Shown here: one piece after another, positions 8,766-16,673 of the stretch
Numbering within the stretch: position 1 is the stretch's first letter
How the letters are laid out: each line of letters starts with the position of its first letter
Origin: JAUMWX01 sp023394215
GTDB lineage: Bacteria; Bacillota; Clostridia; Tissierellales; Peptoniphilaceae
Assembly: GCA_050313995.1 (NCBI GenBank)
Contig: JBNPMM010000007.1
Length of the DNA stretch: 64,000 nucleotides
Strand: one strand, 5' to 3'
Program-made: the position numbers and the translations under genes
The notes under the pieces: generated by a model
Told to the model about the DNA's origin: nothing
The model's input: only the letters and a program-made list of their open reading frames with translations
Database searches by the model: none

Positions 8766-9950
8766 ATGAAGAAAAGACTAATCGGTACTAATGCTATGGG
8801 CGTGAGAATGCCTATAGTAAAGCAAGGAGACGACCTGGTAGATATAGTTTCTACAACATTTTCAGAGATGCTTGAACTTGAAGGATTTGACCTTAGAGAA
8901 AAAGATGTTTTGGCTGTAACTGAATCTTTAGTTGCCAGAGCTCAAGGAAATTATTGTACTGTGGAAGATATTAAGGAAGATATTAACAGCAAGTATGATG
9001 ATGAATTAAGCGTTGTTTTTCCTATATTGAGCAGAAATAGATTCTCCAATATCTTAAGGGGAATAGCTCTTACAGGAAAAAAAATTAAGATTTTCTTATC
9101 TTATCCGGATGATGAAGTAGGAAACTTAATCATGGACAGATATGAAATAATGAGAAAGAAAATCAATGTATACCAAGACACCTTGACAGAAGACGATTAT
9201 ATGAACTTGCTTGGGGAAAGATATTTACATCCTTTCACCAAAATGGATTATGTCGAACTTTATAAATCATTAGCTGTAGATAATAATATAGAAGTTTTTT
9301 ATAGTAACAATTTACAATATATAGCCGAAAATTCAAAGGCCGTACTTGTGGCAAATATCCATGACCAGGCTTATTTGAAAGAATTTTTCAAGGAAAGCGG
9401 ATTGGAAAAAGTATATAGCCTTAAGGATATTATGGCTAAGCCTATAAACGGTTCAGGTTATAATCCTGATTACGGTCTATACGGCTCAAATTTGGCAGGA
9501 GATGATAAGTTGAAGTTGTTTCCGAGACAGGCTAAGGAATTTGTTGATGCTTTACAAAAGGCGATAGAAGCAAAAACCGGCGTAAAAATGGAAGTTCTTG
9601 TTTACGGAGACGGAGCTTTTAAAGATCCTCAAGGAAGGATTTGGGAACTTGCGGATCCTGTAGTTTCTCCGGGCTTTACTCAAGGCTTGATAGGACAACC
9701 TAACGAACTTAAAATAAAATACCTTGCCGATAACGAGCTTGCGGGCTTTAAAGGGCAAGAGGCAGTGGATGCTATGAGGAAGAAGATTCAAGAGAAGGCT
9801 ATGGCGGATGAAAATGATAAATTGGGTACAACGCCAAGGCAGTTAACAGACCTTATAGGTTCGCTTTGTGACCTTATATCAGGTTCCGGAGATAAGGGAA
9901 CACCGGTTGTATATATAAGAGGTTATTTTGACAACTATGCAAATGACTGA
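8766..9950 (+). CDS. CofE-like protein (coenzyme F420-0:L-glutamate ligase family)
   Basis: 394 residues from the ATG at 8766, which has a gggagga ribosome site 4-10 bases upstream; a TTG four codons earlier lies inside that site and is unlikely. The sequence has the look of the F420-0:gamma-glutamyl ligase fold (MGVRMPIVKQGDDL, DVLAVTESLVARAQGN, VLVYGDGAFKDP, GTPRQLTDL-type motifs). True CofE adds glutamates to coenzyme F420, but Firmicutes of this type are not known to make F420 and no other F420 gene is in view. The real substrate is therefore unknown; gamma-glutamylation of some acid is a reasonable guess. It is the last gene of the tadA-dnaE-pfkA-pyk block and ends before a strong terminator. 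Confidence 0.7.
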   Translation: MKKRLIGTNAMGVRMPIVKQGDDLVDIVSTTFSEMLELEGFDLREKDVLAVTESLVARAQGNYCTVEDIKEDINSKYDDELSVVFPILSRNRFSNILRGIALTGKKIKIFLSYPDDEVGNLIMDRYEIMRKKINVYQDTLTEDDYMNLLGERYLHPFTKMDYVELYKSLAVDNNIEVFYSNNLQYIAENSKAVLVANIHDQAYLKEFFKESGLEKVYSLKDIMAKPINGSGYNPDYGLYGSNLAGDDKLKLFPRQAKEFVDALQKAIEAKTGVKMEVLVYGDGAFKDPQGRIWELADPVVSPGFTQGLIGQPNELKIKYLADNELAGFKGQEAVDAMRKKIQEKAMADENDKLGTTPRQLTDLIGSLCDLISGSGDKGTPVVYIRGYFDNYAND

Positions 9951-10016
9951 TAGCTTTGATTTTGTTTGAAAATCAAATTAGTGCATTATAGTAAAAATAA
10001 ATATTACAAAAAATTT

Positions 10017-10056
10017 AAAAAGGTTAAGATTTTGCTAAAAATCTTAACCTTTTTGT
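10017..10056 (+). terminator. Rho-independent terminator after the CofE-like gene
   Basis: A long stem (aaaaaggttaagattt with aaatcttaacctttt) and short loop are followed by T residues. The A-rich 5' arm may also let it work in reverse. A weaker 9-bp hairpin without a T tract (tttgatttt / aaaatcaaa, 9955-9977) precedes it. Confidence 0.9.
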
Positions 10057-10075
10057 AACTTTTTAAACTGATCCG

Positions 10076-10084
10076 TGCTATAAT
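10076..10084 (+). promoter_or_regulatory. Extended -10 promoter of ftsEX
   Basis: TG at 10076-10077, one base, then a perfect TATAAT at 10079-10084, placed 26 bases before the ftsE start. No good -35 is seen at standard spacing (TTGTAA at 10053 is 20 bases away), which fits an extended -10 promoter. Confidence 0.6.
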
Positions 10085-10109
10085 TTATTATGGCATTTAT
10101 GGAGGAAAT

Positions 10110-10796
10110 ATGATTAAGTTTGTGGATGTGTGTAAAAGATACGCAAATAATGTTCAAGCAGTTGATAATGCTACTTTTACAATAGAGCAAGGGGAGTTTG
10201 TATTTTTAACTGGAGCCAGCGGTGCCGGCAAATCAACAATTATTAAACTTCTGCTTAAGGAGGTTGAACCTGATTCGGGAGATATTTATTTTCAAGGAGA
10301 TAAAATTTCCAAGGTCTCAAATAGGATGGTACCTAAAATCAGGTCTGAAGTGGGGGTTGTATTCCAAGATTTTAGATTATTGCAAAACAGAACTGTATAT
10401 GAAAATATTGAGTTTGTTTTAGATATATTGGGATTATCAAAGGCTGAAAAGAGAAAGAGGATAGATGAAGTTCTTGATATGGTAGCTTTGAAGGATAGGA
10501 AGAAGGCTTATCCTAACCAACTATCAGGCGGGGAACAGCAAAGAGTTTCTATAGCAAGAGCTATATCGACAAAGCCTAAAGTTCTTATTGCTGATGAGCC
10601 GACAGGCAATTTAGACCCGGTGACCTCGTGGGAGGTTACGAAGTTTATTGAAGAAATAAACAAGACAGGTACTACGGTTATAATGAGTACCCACTCTAAG
10701 GAAATAGTTGACAGGATGAATAAAAGGGTTATATCAATGTTGAAGGGGCAAATAGTAAGAGATTGTCAAGGAGGATATAACTATGAAGTCGATTAG
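10110..10796 (+). CDS. ftsE: Cell-division ATP-binding protein FtsE
   Basis: 228 residues. ABC ATPase that pairs with FtsX at the division site and switches on a peptidoglycan hydrolase. Walker A GASGAGKS is at 35-42, the signature LSGGEQQR starts at 138, and Walker B leads into ADEPTGNLD (161-169); all intact. A ggagg ribosome site precedes the ATG at proper spacing. The end overlaps the start of ftsX by 14 bases, which suggests translational coupling and a stoichiometric complex. The next gene but one is a coiled-coil M23 hydrolase, the natural target of FtsEX in Gram-positives. Confidence 0.95.
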   Translation: MIKFVDVCKRYANNVQAVDNATFTIEQGEFVFLTGASGAGKSTIIKLLLKEVEPDSGDIYFQGDKISKVSNRMVPKIRSEVGVVFQDFRLLQNRTVYENIEFVLDILGLSKAEKRKRIDEVLDMVALKDRKKAYPNQLSGGEQQRVSIARAISTKPKVLIADEPTGNLDPVTSWEVTKFIEEINKTGTTVIMSTHSKEIVDRMNKRVISMLKGQIVRDCQGGYNYEVD

Positions 10797-11688
10797 AAAG
10801 CTGAAAAACATTATTAGAGAAGCTATAAAAGGTGTTTGGAAGCATAGGGCTATGGGGCTTGCATCAATTATTTCAACCTTTGCTACGCTGTTTGTAATAG
10901 GTATTATACTTATAATTACTGTTACCATTAACCATATTTCTACTGAAGTTCAGGAAAAAGTGGATGAAGTGGAGATATTTATAAAGAAAAATCCGACCCA
11001 GTTGGAAATAGATACTATTAAGGGAAAAATAGAGGCTATAGATATAGAAAAGAGCCTTAAGTACAGATCAAGTCAAGAGGCTTTGCAGATTATGAAGGCT
11101 TCCTGGGGCGATGATGCCGGTCTATTGGACGGTATCGACTCGGAAAATTTATTGCCGCCCTCATTTGTTGTAAAGTTGACCGACATAAGTCAGGCAGATC
11201 AGTTCAGTAAGCTTGCAAAATCTATTGAAGGGGTTGAGGATGTTAAGTATTACCAGGATTTAGTTCAACAGGTATATAAGGCTTCAAAATATGTAAGAAT
11301 TTTCGGGGCGATATTGATTCTGGTACTTATGGTAGTTTCCCTGTTTATAATATCCAATACTATAAAGTTGACGGTATTTTCAAGGGCGAGCGAAATTTCA
11401 GTTATGAAATATGTAGGGGCAACAAACAATTACATAAGGGTTCCCTTTATATTGGAGGGTATGTTCTTCGGTATAATAGGTTCCGGATTGGCATTTGTCG
11501 GTGTCTACTATTTATATGATTTTGTATTTAATCACTTGGGGACAAGGTTACTTGAAAACTTTTCAATGTTTTCCTTGTTGGAGCCTATAGTGTTTAGAAA
11601 CGGATTATTACAGATATTTTTATCAATGGGTATAGGAATAGGGGTCTTAGGATCTATATTTTCTATAAGAAAGTACTTAAAGCATTAA
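10783..11688 (+). CDS. ftsX: Cell-division permease-like protein FtsX
   Basis: 301 residues with the FtsX topology: a cytoplasmic N-terminus, a membrane segment at about 24-46, an extracellular domain of about 120 residues (50-165), and three more membrane segments in the C-terminal half. It contains the conserved SNTIKLTVFSRASEISVMKY stretch that contacts FtsE. FtsX does not transport anything; it passes ATP-driven shape changes in FtsE to a wall hydrolase outside the membrane. Its ribosome site (caaggagg) lies inside ftsE. The hydrolase gene follows after 18 bases. Confidence 0.94.
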   Translation: MKSIRKLKNIIREAIKGVWKHRAMGLASIISTFATLFVIGIILIITVTINHISTEVQEKVDEVEIFIKKNPTQLEIDTIKGKIEAIDIEKSLKYRSSQEALQIMKASWGDDAGLLDGIDSENLLPPSFVVKLTDISQADQFSKLAKSIEGVEDVKYYQDLVQQVYKASKYVRIFGAILILVLMVVSLFIISNTIKLTVFSRASEISVMKYVGATNNYIRVPFILEGMFFGIIGSGLAFVGVYYLYDFVFNHLGTRLLENFSMFSLLEPIVFRNGLLQIFLSMGIGIGVLGSIFSIRKYLKH

Positions 11689-11706
11689 TATGGAAAAGAG
11701 GTAGTT

Positions 11707-13179
11707 ATGCAGTTTAAGTTAAATAAGAGCAAGATACTGGCCGGTACTTTGGCAACTGGTCTTGTTTTGGGAATCTTTGTTAAGCCGGCTATAGCAGCAA
11801 GCTCGGTAGACGAGTTGAAAGCAAGGTTGGAAGAAACAAGAAACGCAAGATTGGAACTTCAACAGTCTATAGATGAATTAAGAAATGCAGGTAGCGGTTC
11901 ATCAGAAAAATTAAGAGAGTTGAATCAGGCTATAGAGAAGTATGAAAAGGAACTTTCAGAAAGTCAAGGCTCTGTGGACAAGCTTACAGGTGAATTGGAT
12001 GAGCTTGTCGGACAAAGAACGACAATAGAAGAAAAAATTAATTATATAAATTCCTTGATACAGGAAACGGTTAGTAAAATCTATAAGTTACAGGAAGATA
12101 TATTAAAGCTTGAGTCTGAAATTGATTCAAATAATAAAAAGATTGATGAGCTTAAGTTAAGTATAGAAAAGAACACCAAGCTGTTAAAAGAAAGATTGGT
12201 TGTAATGTATAAGCTTGGGGATGCTGATAAGTTGGAAATACTTTTGACATCTACAGACATAAATGATTTCTTGTCAAGAAATCTTATGATGACAACTATA
12301 ACTAAGCATGATAAGGAGCTTATAGCAAGCCTTAAGGCTGATAAAGAGGAACTTGATAAGGTTACGGCTGAGCTTAAGGGACAAAAGTTAGCCCTTGAAG
12401 TTAATAAGGAAAATGTAGAGAAAGAAAAGTTGAATCTTGAAGCTCAAAAGCAGGTTCAAGACAAGTTGCTTTCTCAAGTTAAGGCCGAAGAAGGCGAAAT
12501 GTCGAAGCTTTTGACTCAAGCAAAGACTTCATATGAAGAATTGGAAGCATATCTAAATTCAAGTTTGGAATCCAAGAGGGCGCTTGTATCCAAGAGACAA
12601 AATCTTGAAGATGAAATTTACAGAAGTGAAAGAGCTATAAATGAGTTATTGCTTAAGGAAGAGTCAACAAGGAATCAATTGGAGTTGGCTGAAAGAAAGG
12701 CAAGACTTGAAGAACAAAAGAAGGAACTTGAAGAAGCAAAGGAAGCTGAAAATAACCAAAACGGTTCTGCAATTGCAGGATCCGGTCAGTTAAATTGGCC
12801 TACAGATGCTTCCTATATAACAAGTTACTTTGGATATAGACCGAATGTATGGGGAACTGGAGAGGTAGAGTTCCATACAGGGGTTGATATAGCGGGCCCT
12901 ATGGGGACAAATGTTTATGCGGCTGAATCGGGTACTGTTATTCATGCGGGTTGGAATAATTATGGTTATGGTAATCTAATCATAATCGACCACGGTAACG
13001 GAATGACTACAAGATACGCTCATTTGAACGGATTTAACGTTTCATATGGACAATATGTTTCAAGAGGACAACTTATAGCACCTATGGGAACAACAGGAAA
13101 TTCAACAGGACCTCACTTACACTTCGAGGTTAGGATTAACGACTATGTTCAAAATCCGTTGGATTATATATCAAGATAA
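11707..13179 (+). CDS. Secreted coiled-coil M23 peptidoglycan endopeptidase (EnvC/PcsB-like FtsEX partner)
   Basis: 490 residues. A signal peptide (hydrophobic core at about 9-24, AIAAS cleavage site near 30) is followed by roughly 320 residues of heptad-rich coiled coil, then a C-terminal LytM/M23 metallopeptidase domain (about 360-490). The zinc ligands are present: HTGVD for the first His and Asp, and HLHF for the last pair. An intact active site shows that it is an enzyme rather than an activator like EnvC. Coiled-coil hydrolases of this kind (PcsB, CwlO) bind the outer loop of FtsX and are switched on by FtsE. The adjacency to ftsEX, 18 bases after ftsX, supports that role, though it is not proof. 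A nested hairpin terminator follows. Confidence 0.9.
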   Translation: MQFKLNKSKILAGTLATGLVLGIFVKPAIAASSVDELKARLEETRNARLELQQSIDELRNAGSGSSEKLRELNQAIEKYEKELSESQGSVDKLTGELDELVGQRTTIEEKINYINSLIQETVSKIYKLQEDILKLESEIDSNNKKIDELKLSIEKNTKLLKERLVVMYKLGDADKLEILLTSTDINDFLSRNLMMTTITKHDKELIASLKADKEELDKVTAELKGQKLALEVNKENVEKEKLNLEAQKQVQDKLLSQVKAEEGEMSKLLTQAKTSYEELEAYLNSSLESKRALVSKRQNLEDEIYRSERAINELLLKEESTRNQLELAERKARLEEQKKELEEAKEAENNQNGSAIAGSGQLNWPTDASYITSYFGYRPNVWGTGEVEFHTGVDIAGPMGTNVYAAESGTVIHAGWNNYGYGNLIIIDHGNGMTTRYAHLNGFNVSYGQYVSRGQLIAPMGTTGNSTGPHLHFEVRINDYVQNPLDYISR

Positions 13180-13183
13180 TTTT

Positions 13184-13246
13184 AAGGTTCTAAGATGCCT
13201 ATCAGCTTATTTGTTGATAGGCGTTGCAGAACCTTTAATATTTTAT
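13184..13246 (+). terminator. Nested hairpin terminator after the M23 hydrolase
   Basis: Outer arms aaggttct (13184-13191) and agaacctt (13228-13235) enclose an inner perfect 8-bp hairpin, GCCTATCA (13197-13204) with TGATAGGC (13215-13222); a T-rich stretch follows. It ends the ftsE-ftsX-M23 transcript and occupies the region where an upstream in-frame ATG for the next gene would otherwise be placed. Confidence 0.75.
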
Positions 13247-13287
13247 TCCGATGTGCTAATATTATGATATTAGAAATGGAGAATATT

Positions 13288-14511
13288 ATGGAAAGTAAAA
13301 AGTTTAGAACAGTTTTTTATGTATTAATTTTAATTTTATTTACCCTTTTCGGGTATTTGCAAGGGCAAAAAAATCCGCAAGCAGCCTTGGTTGAAGGCGA
13401 TGGTCAGTATGATGATATGAAAGTTTCTGCCGAGGAGAGAAATTATATAAAAAAGCTTAGGGAAATAAAGACCATAGTTAACAGGGACTTTTTGAATGAA
13501 ATTGATGAGAATAAAACTGAGGACGGTATATATAAGGGTTATGTTGCAGCTCTTGGGGACAAGTATTCCGTTTATTATAACGCTCAGGAGTATAAGGCGT
13601 TAAATGAACATAATTCCGGAGAGTTTGGCGGTGTCGGTTTGCAGGTTAACGCCGGAAAGGATTATATAGAAATAATAGCCCCTATAAAGGATACGCCGGC
13701 AGAGAAGGCAGGTATTAAGGCTGGTGATAAGGTTAAGGCCATAAACGGTGAAATTTTTTCTCCGGACCAAATGGAAGAAGCTGTTAAAGTGATGAGGGGA
13801 GAACCGGGAACCGAGGTTACTCTTACGATACTTAGAGAAGGTTCGGGAAAGACCCAGGAGCTTGATTTTAAGCTTAAAAGAGAACTTATAGATGTTGATT
13901 CCGTTTATCCTAAGATGCTTGAGAATAACATAGGTTATATATATATTTCCGGTTTTCAGGAAAGGACTTTTAAGGATTTCAAAAAAGCACTTGAGGACTT
14001 GCAGGCTCAGGGGGCGAAAAAGCTGATTTTGGATCTTAGGAATAACCCGGGCGGACTTTTGGATGTTACGCTTGAAATGGGTGATTATCTTTTAGGTAAG
14101 GCTAATATCATGACAGTCAAGTATAAGACTAAAGATGAAGAAACTTTTTCTTCAGATGAGAGTCAAAATAACATACCTATGGTTGTGCTTATAGATAACG
14201 GTTCCGCTTCGGCTTCCGAAATTATGGCGGGGGCTTTACAGGATAACAAGAGGGCGGTTTTGCTTGGACAAAAGACTTACGGAAAGGGTGTTATGCAGCA
14301 AATTTATAATTTCGGTATAGGAAATGACGGAACCGGAATGAAGCTTACAGTTGCAGAGTTTTTTACACCTAATCATAATAAGATACACGGTATAGGAGTT
14401 TCTCCGGATATTGAAGTTAAGTTGAATGAAGGAGTAAATAAGATAGGGCCGGAAAATCTTGATAAAGATAATCAATTACAAGAGGCTATAAAATTAATAG
14501 AGAGTAAGTAA
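13288..14511 (+). CDS. C-terminal processing serine protease (CtpA/S41 family)
   Basis: 407 residues from the ATG at 13288, which has a ggag ribosome site about 7 bases upstream and begins a normal signal anchor (MESKKFRTVFYVLILILFTL). An in-frame ATG at 13195 would add 31 residues, but it lies inside the terminator hairpin and its translation is not protein-like. The order is membrane anchor, a short S41 N-terminal region, a PDZ domain (GGVGLQVN through PAEKAGIKAGDKV) and the S41 peptidase core with catalytic Ser in NGSASASE and Lys in KTYGKG. These proteases trim extracytoplasmic proteins. An extended -10 (TG-C-TAATAT, 13254-13262) sits upstream, so it has its own promoter. The substrate is unknown. 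Confidence 0.9.
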   Translation: MESKKFRTVFYVLILILFTLFGYLQGQKNPQAALVEGDGQYDDMKVSAEERNYIKKLREIKTIVNRDFLNEIDENKTEDGIYKGYVAALGDKYSVYYNAQEYKALNEHNSGEFGGVGLQVNAGKDYIEIIAPIKDTPAEKAGIKAGDKVKAINGEIFSPDQMEEAVKVMRGEPGTEVTLTILREGSGKTQELDFKLKRELIDVDSVYPKMLENNIGYIYISGFQERTFKDFKKALEDLQAQGAKKLILDLRNNPGGLLDVTLEMGDYLLGKANIMTVKYKTKDEETFSSDESQNNIPMVVLIDNGSASASEIMAGALQDNKRAVLLGQKTYGKGVMQQIYNFGIGNDGTGMKLTVAEFFTPNHNKIHGIGVSPDIEVKLNEGVNKIGPENLDKDNQLQEAIKLIESK

Positions 14512-14516
14512 AAGAA

Positions 14517-14560
14517 AAATCCTGATTATGAGTTTCAGTCATAGTCAGGATTTCTTATTA
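14517..14560 (+). terminator. Rho-independent terminator after the S41 protease
   Basis: Stem aaatcctgattatga (14517-14531) with tcatagtcaggattt (14539-14553), one G-U pair, followed by a T-rich stretch. Confidence 0.85.
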
Positions 14561-14633
14561 TATTTATTCCTTTAAAAAGTTATATATGTAAAAGTTTAAT
14601 GTATAACAGCAACAAAATAATAGAAGATCGCAC

Positions 14634-14662
14634 TTGAAAAAGAACAAACGTTCGTGTAATAT
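14634..14662 (+). promoter_or_regulatory. uvrBA promoter with an embedded LexA (SOS) box
   Basis: A -35 TTGAAA (14634-14639), a 17-bp spacer and a -10 TAATAT (14657-14662) stand 18 bases before the uvrB start. Inside the spacer, GAACAAACGTTC (14642-14653) fits the Gram-positive LexA/DinR operator GAAC-N4-GTTC, flanked by a CG-type base on one side. LexA bound there would cover the promoter. The placement predicts induction of uvrBA by DNA damage. Confidence 0.85.
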
Positions 14663-14680
14663 TAACATGAGGTAGATAGC

Positions 14681-16657
14681 ATGGAAAATTTTAATATACA
14701 ATCAAATTATAAACCGACGGGAGACCAACCTCAGGCTATAAAAGCTTTGGTAAGGAGTCTAAAAGACAATAATAAGTTTCAGACTTTAAAAGGGGTTACC
14801 GGATCCGGAAAGACATTTACTATGGCAAATATTATACAGGAAGTTAATCGTCCGACTTTGGTTTTAGCCCATAATAAGACTTTGGCATACCAGTTGTTTA
14901 CGGAGTTTAAGGAGTTTTTTCCTAACAATGCCGTAGAGTATTTTGTCTCTTATTATGACTATTATCAACCTGAGGCCTATGTAGCGGCTACGGATACTTA
15001 TATAGCTAAGGATTCATCAATAAATGATGAGATAGATAAGATGCGACATTCGGCTACGGCGGCTTTATTTGAAAGAAGGGATGTTATTATAGTTTCATCG
15101 GTATCTTGTATATATGGTTTGGGAGATCCTATAGATTATGAGAAGATGACCCTTTCCTTGAGGCCAGGGATGGAAATAGAGAGAGATGACGTTTTGAAGA
15201 AATTGATTTTTATTCAATTTACAAGAAATGATATAGATTTTTCCAGGGGGACTTTTAGAGTTAGGGGGGATGTTATAGATATCTTCCCTGCAAATGCTAC
15301 TGAAAATATCTACAGGGTAGAGTTTTTTGGGGATGAAATAGATCGGATTTCTGAAGTAAACTATCTTACGGGCGAGGTGGTCAGTCATCTTAATCATATT
15401 TTAGTTTTTCCGGCATCCCATTATGCTACATCTATGGATAAGGTTAAGCTTGCGGTTCAGAGTATTGAGGCGGAGCTTAAGGATAGGCTTGAAGAGCTTG
15501 TGGGACAAAATAAACTTGTAGAAGCTCAAAGACTTGAACAAAGGACCTTGTATGATATTGAAATGTTGAGTGAAATAGGATTTTGTTCGGGCATAGAAAA
15601 TTATTCAAGGCATTTGAGTCAAAGAGAGGCGGGCTCAAAACCCTATACTCTGATAGACTATTTTCCGGATGATTTCTTATTGCTTATAGACGAATCACAT
15701 GTTACGGTTCCTCAGGTTAGGGGTATGTATGCAGGGGATAGATCAAGGAAGATGAATTTGGTGGAGTACGGCTTCAGATTGCCGTCGGCTTTGGATAACA
15801 GACCTTTGCAGTTTGACGAGTTTGAAGATATGATAAACCAGGCTATATTTGTTTCGGCAACACCGGGACCTTATGAAAAAGACAATCAAAGCTTGGAAGT
15901 TGAGCAGATAATAAGGCCTACAGGGCTACTGGATCCTATTATAGAAGTGAGACCGACCAAGCACCAGATTGATGACCTGCTTGAGGAGATAAATAAGACT
16001 ACAAGCAGCGGCTATAAGACTCTTATAACGACTCTTACAAAGAAGATGGCTGAGGATTTAACCGATTATTTAAAGGCTGCAGGCATAAAAGTTGCTTATT
16101 TGCATTCCGATATAGAGACTATAGAGAGGGTGGAAATTATAAGGGACCTTAGGGTTGGGAAGTATGATGTTTTAATTGGTATCAATCTTTTAAGAGAGGG
16201 GCTTGATATACCTGAAGTTGCCCTTATAGCAATACTTGATGCGGATAAAGAGGGTTTTTTGAGGTCTGAAACATCCCTTATACAAACTATAGGAAGGGCT
16301 GCGAGAAATGCAAATGGCAGGGTAATAATGTATGCAGATAATATTACCAAGTCCATGGATCTTGCTATAAGGGAAACTAAGCGTAGAAGGAATATTCAGG
16401 AAAAATATAATATTGAGCACGGGATTACTCCTAAGTCCATTACTAAGGAAATTAAAGATATCTTTACCGTTTCCATGGCGGCAGAACAGGAGCAAAAATA
16501 TGAGATAGATTCTTCCTTGTTGGATACGGGTAAGCTTCATGAAATTATTGTGGTCCTTGAAGAGGAAATGTATAAGGCTGCTGAAGGATTGGATTTTGAG
16601 AGAGCGGCCTCTATAAGGGATGAGATAAAAAAACTTAAGGCTGAATATGGCCTTTAA
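14681..16657 (+). CDS. uvrB: Excinuclease ABC subunit B
   Basis: 658 residues, the usual length. UvrB is the helicase-like subunit of nucleotide excision repair that checks DNA damage handed over by UvrA and recruits UvrC. Walker A is GVTGSGKTFT (about 38-47), the damage-probing beta-hairpin motif YYDYYQPEAYV is intact, and the helicase motifs IDESHVT and GRAARN are present. The last 35 residues are a UVR domain (EEEMYKAAEGLDFERAASIR) that contacts UvrC. A gaggt ribosome site (14669-14673) sets the start. uvrA follows after 16 bases, so both are under the LexA-box promoter. Confidence 0.97.
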   Translation: MENFNIQSNYKPTGDQPQAIKALVRSLKDNNKFQTLKGVTGSGKTFTMANIIQEVNRPTLVLAHNKTLAYQLFTEFKEFFPNNAVEYFVSYYDYYQPEAYVAATDTYIAKDSSINDEIDKMRHSATAALFERRDVIIVSSVSCIYGLGDPIDYEKMTLSLRPGMEIERDDVLKKLIFIQFTRNDIDFSRGTFRVRGDVIDIFPANATENIYRVEFFGDEIDRISEVNYLTGEVVSHLNHILVFPASHYATSMDKVKLAVQSIEAELKDRLEELVGQNKLVEAQRLEQRTLYDIEMLSEIGFCSGIENYSRHLSQREAGSKPYTLIDYFPDDFLLLIDESHVTVPQVRGMYAGDRSRKMNLVEYGFRLPSALDNRPLQFDEFEDMINQAIFVSATPGPYEKDNQSLEVEQIIRPTGLLDPIIEVRPTKHQIDDLLEEINKTTSSGYKTLITTLTKKMAEDLTDYLKAAGIKVAYLHSDIETIERVEIIRDLRVGKYDVLIGINLLREGLDIPEVALIAILDADKEGFLRSETSLIQTIGRAARNANGRVIMYADNITKSMDLAIRETKRRRNIQEKYNIEHGITPKSITKEIKDIFTVSMAAEQEQKYEIDSSLLDTGKLHEIIVVLEEEMYKAAEGLDFERAASIRDEIKKLKAEYGL

Positions 16658-16673
16658 TTAGAGAAAGAGAATT

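Noticed and set aside
13195..13287. 31-residue N-terminal extension of the S41 protease
   Set aside because: The region forms the nested terminator and would delay the signal anchor; the ATG at 13288 has a proper ribosome site.
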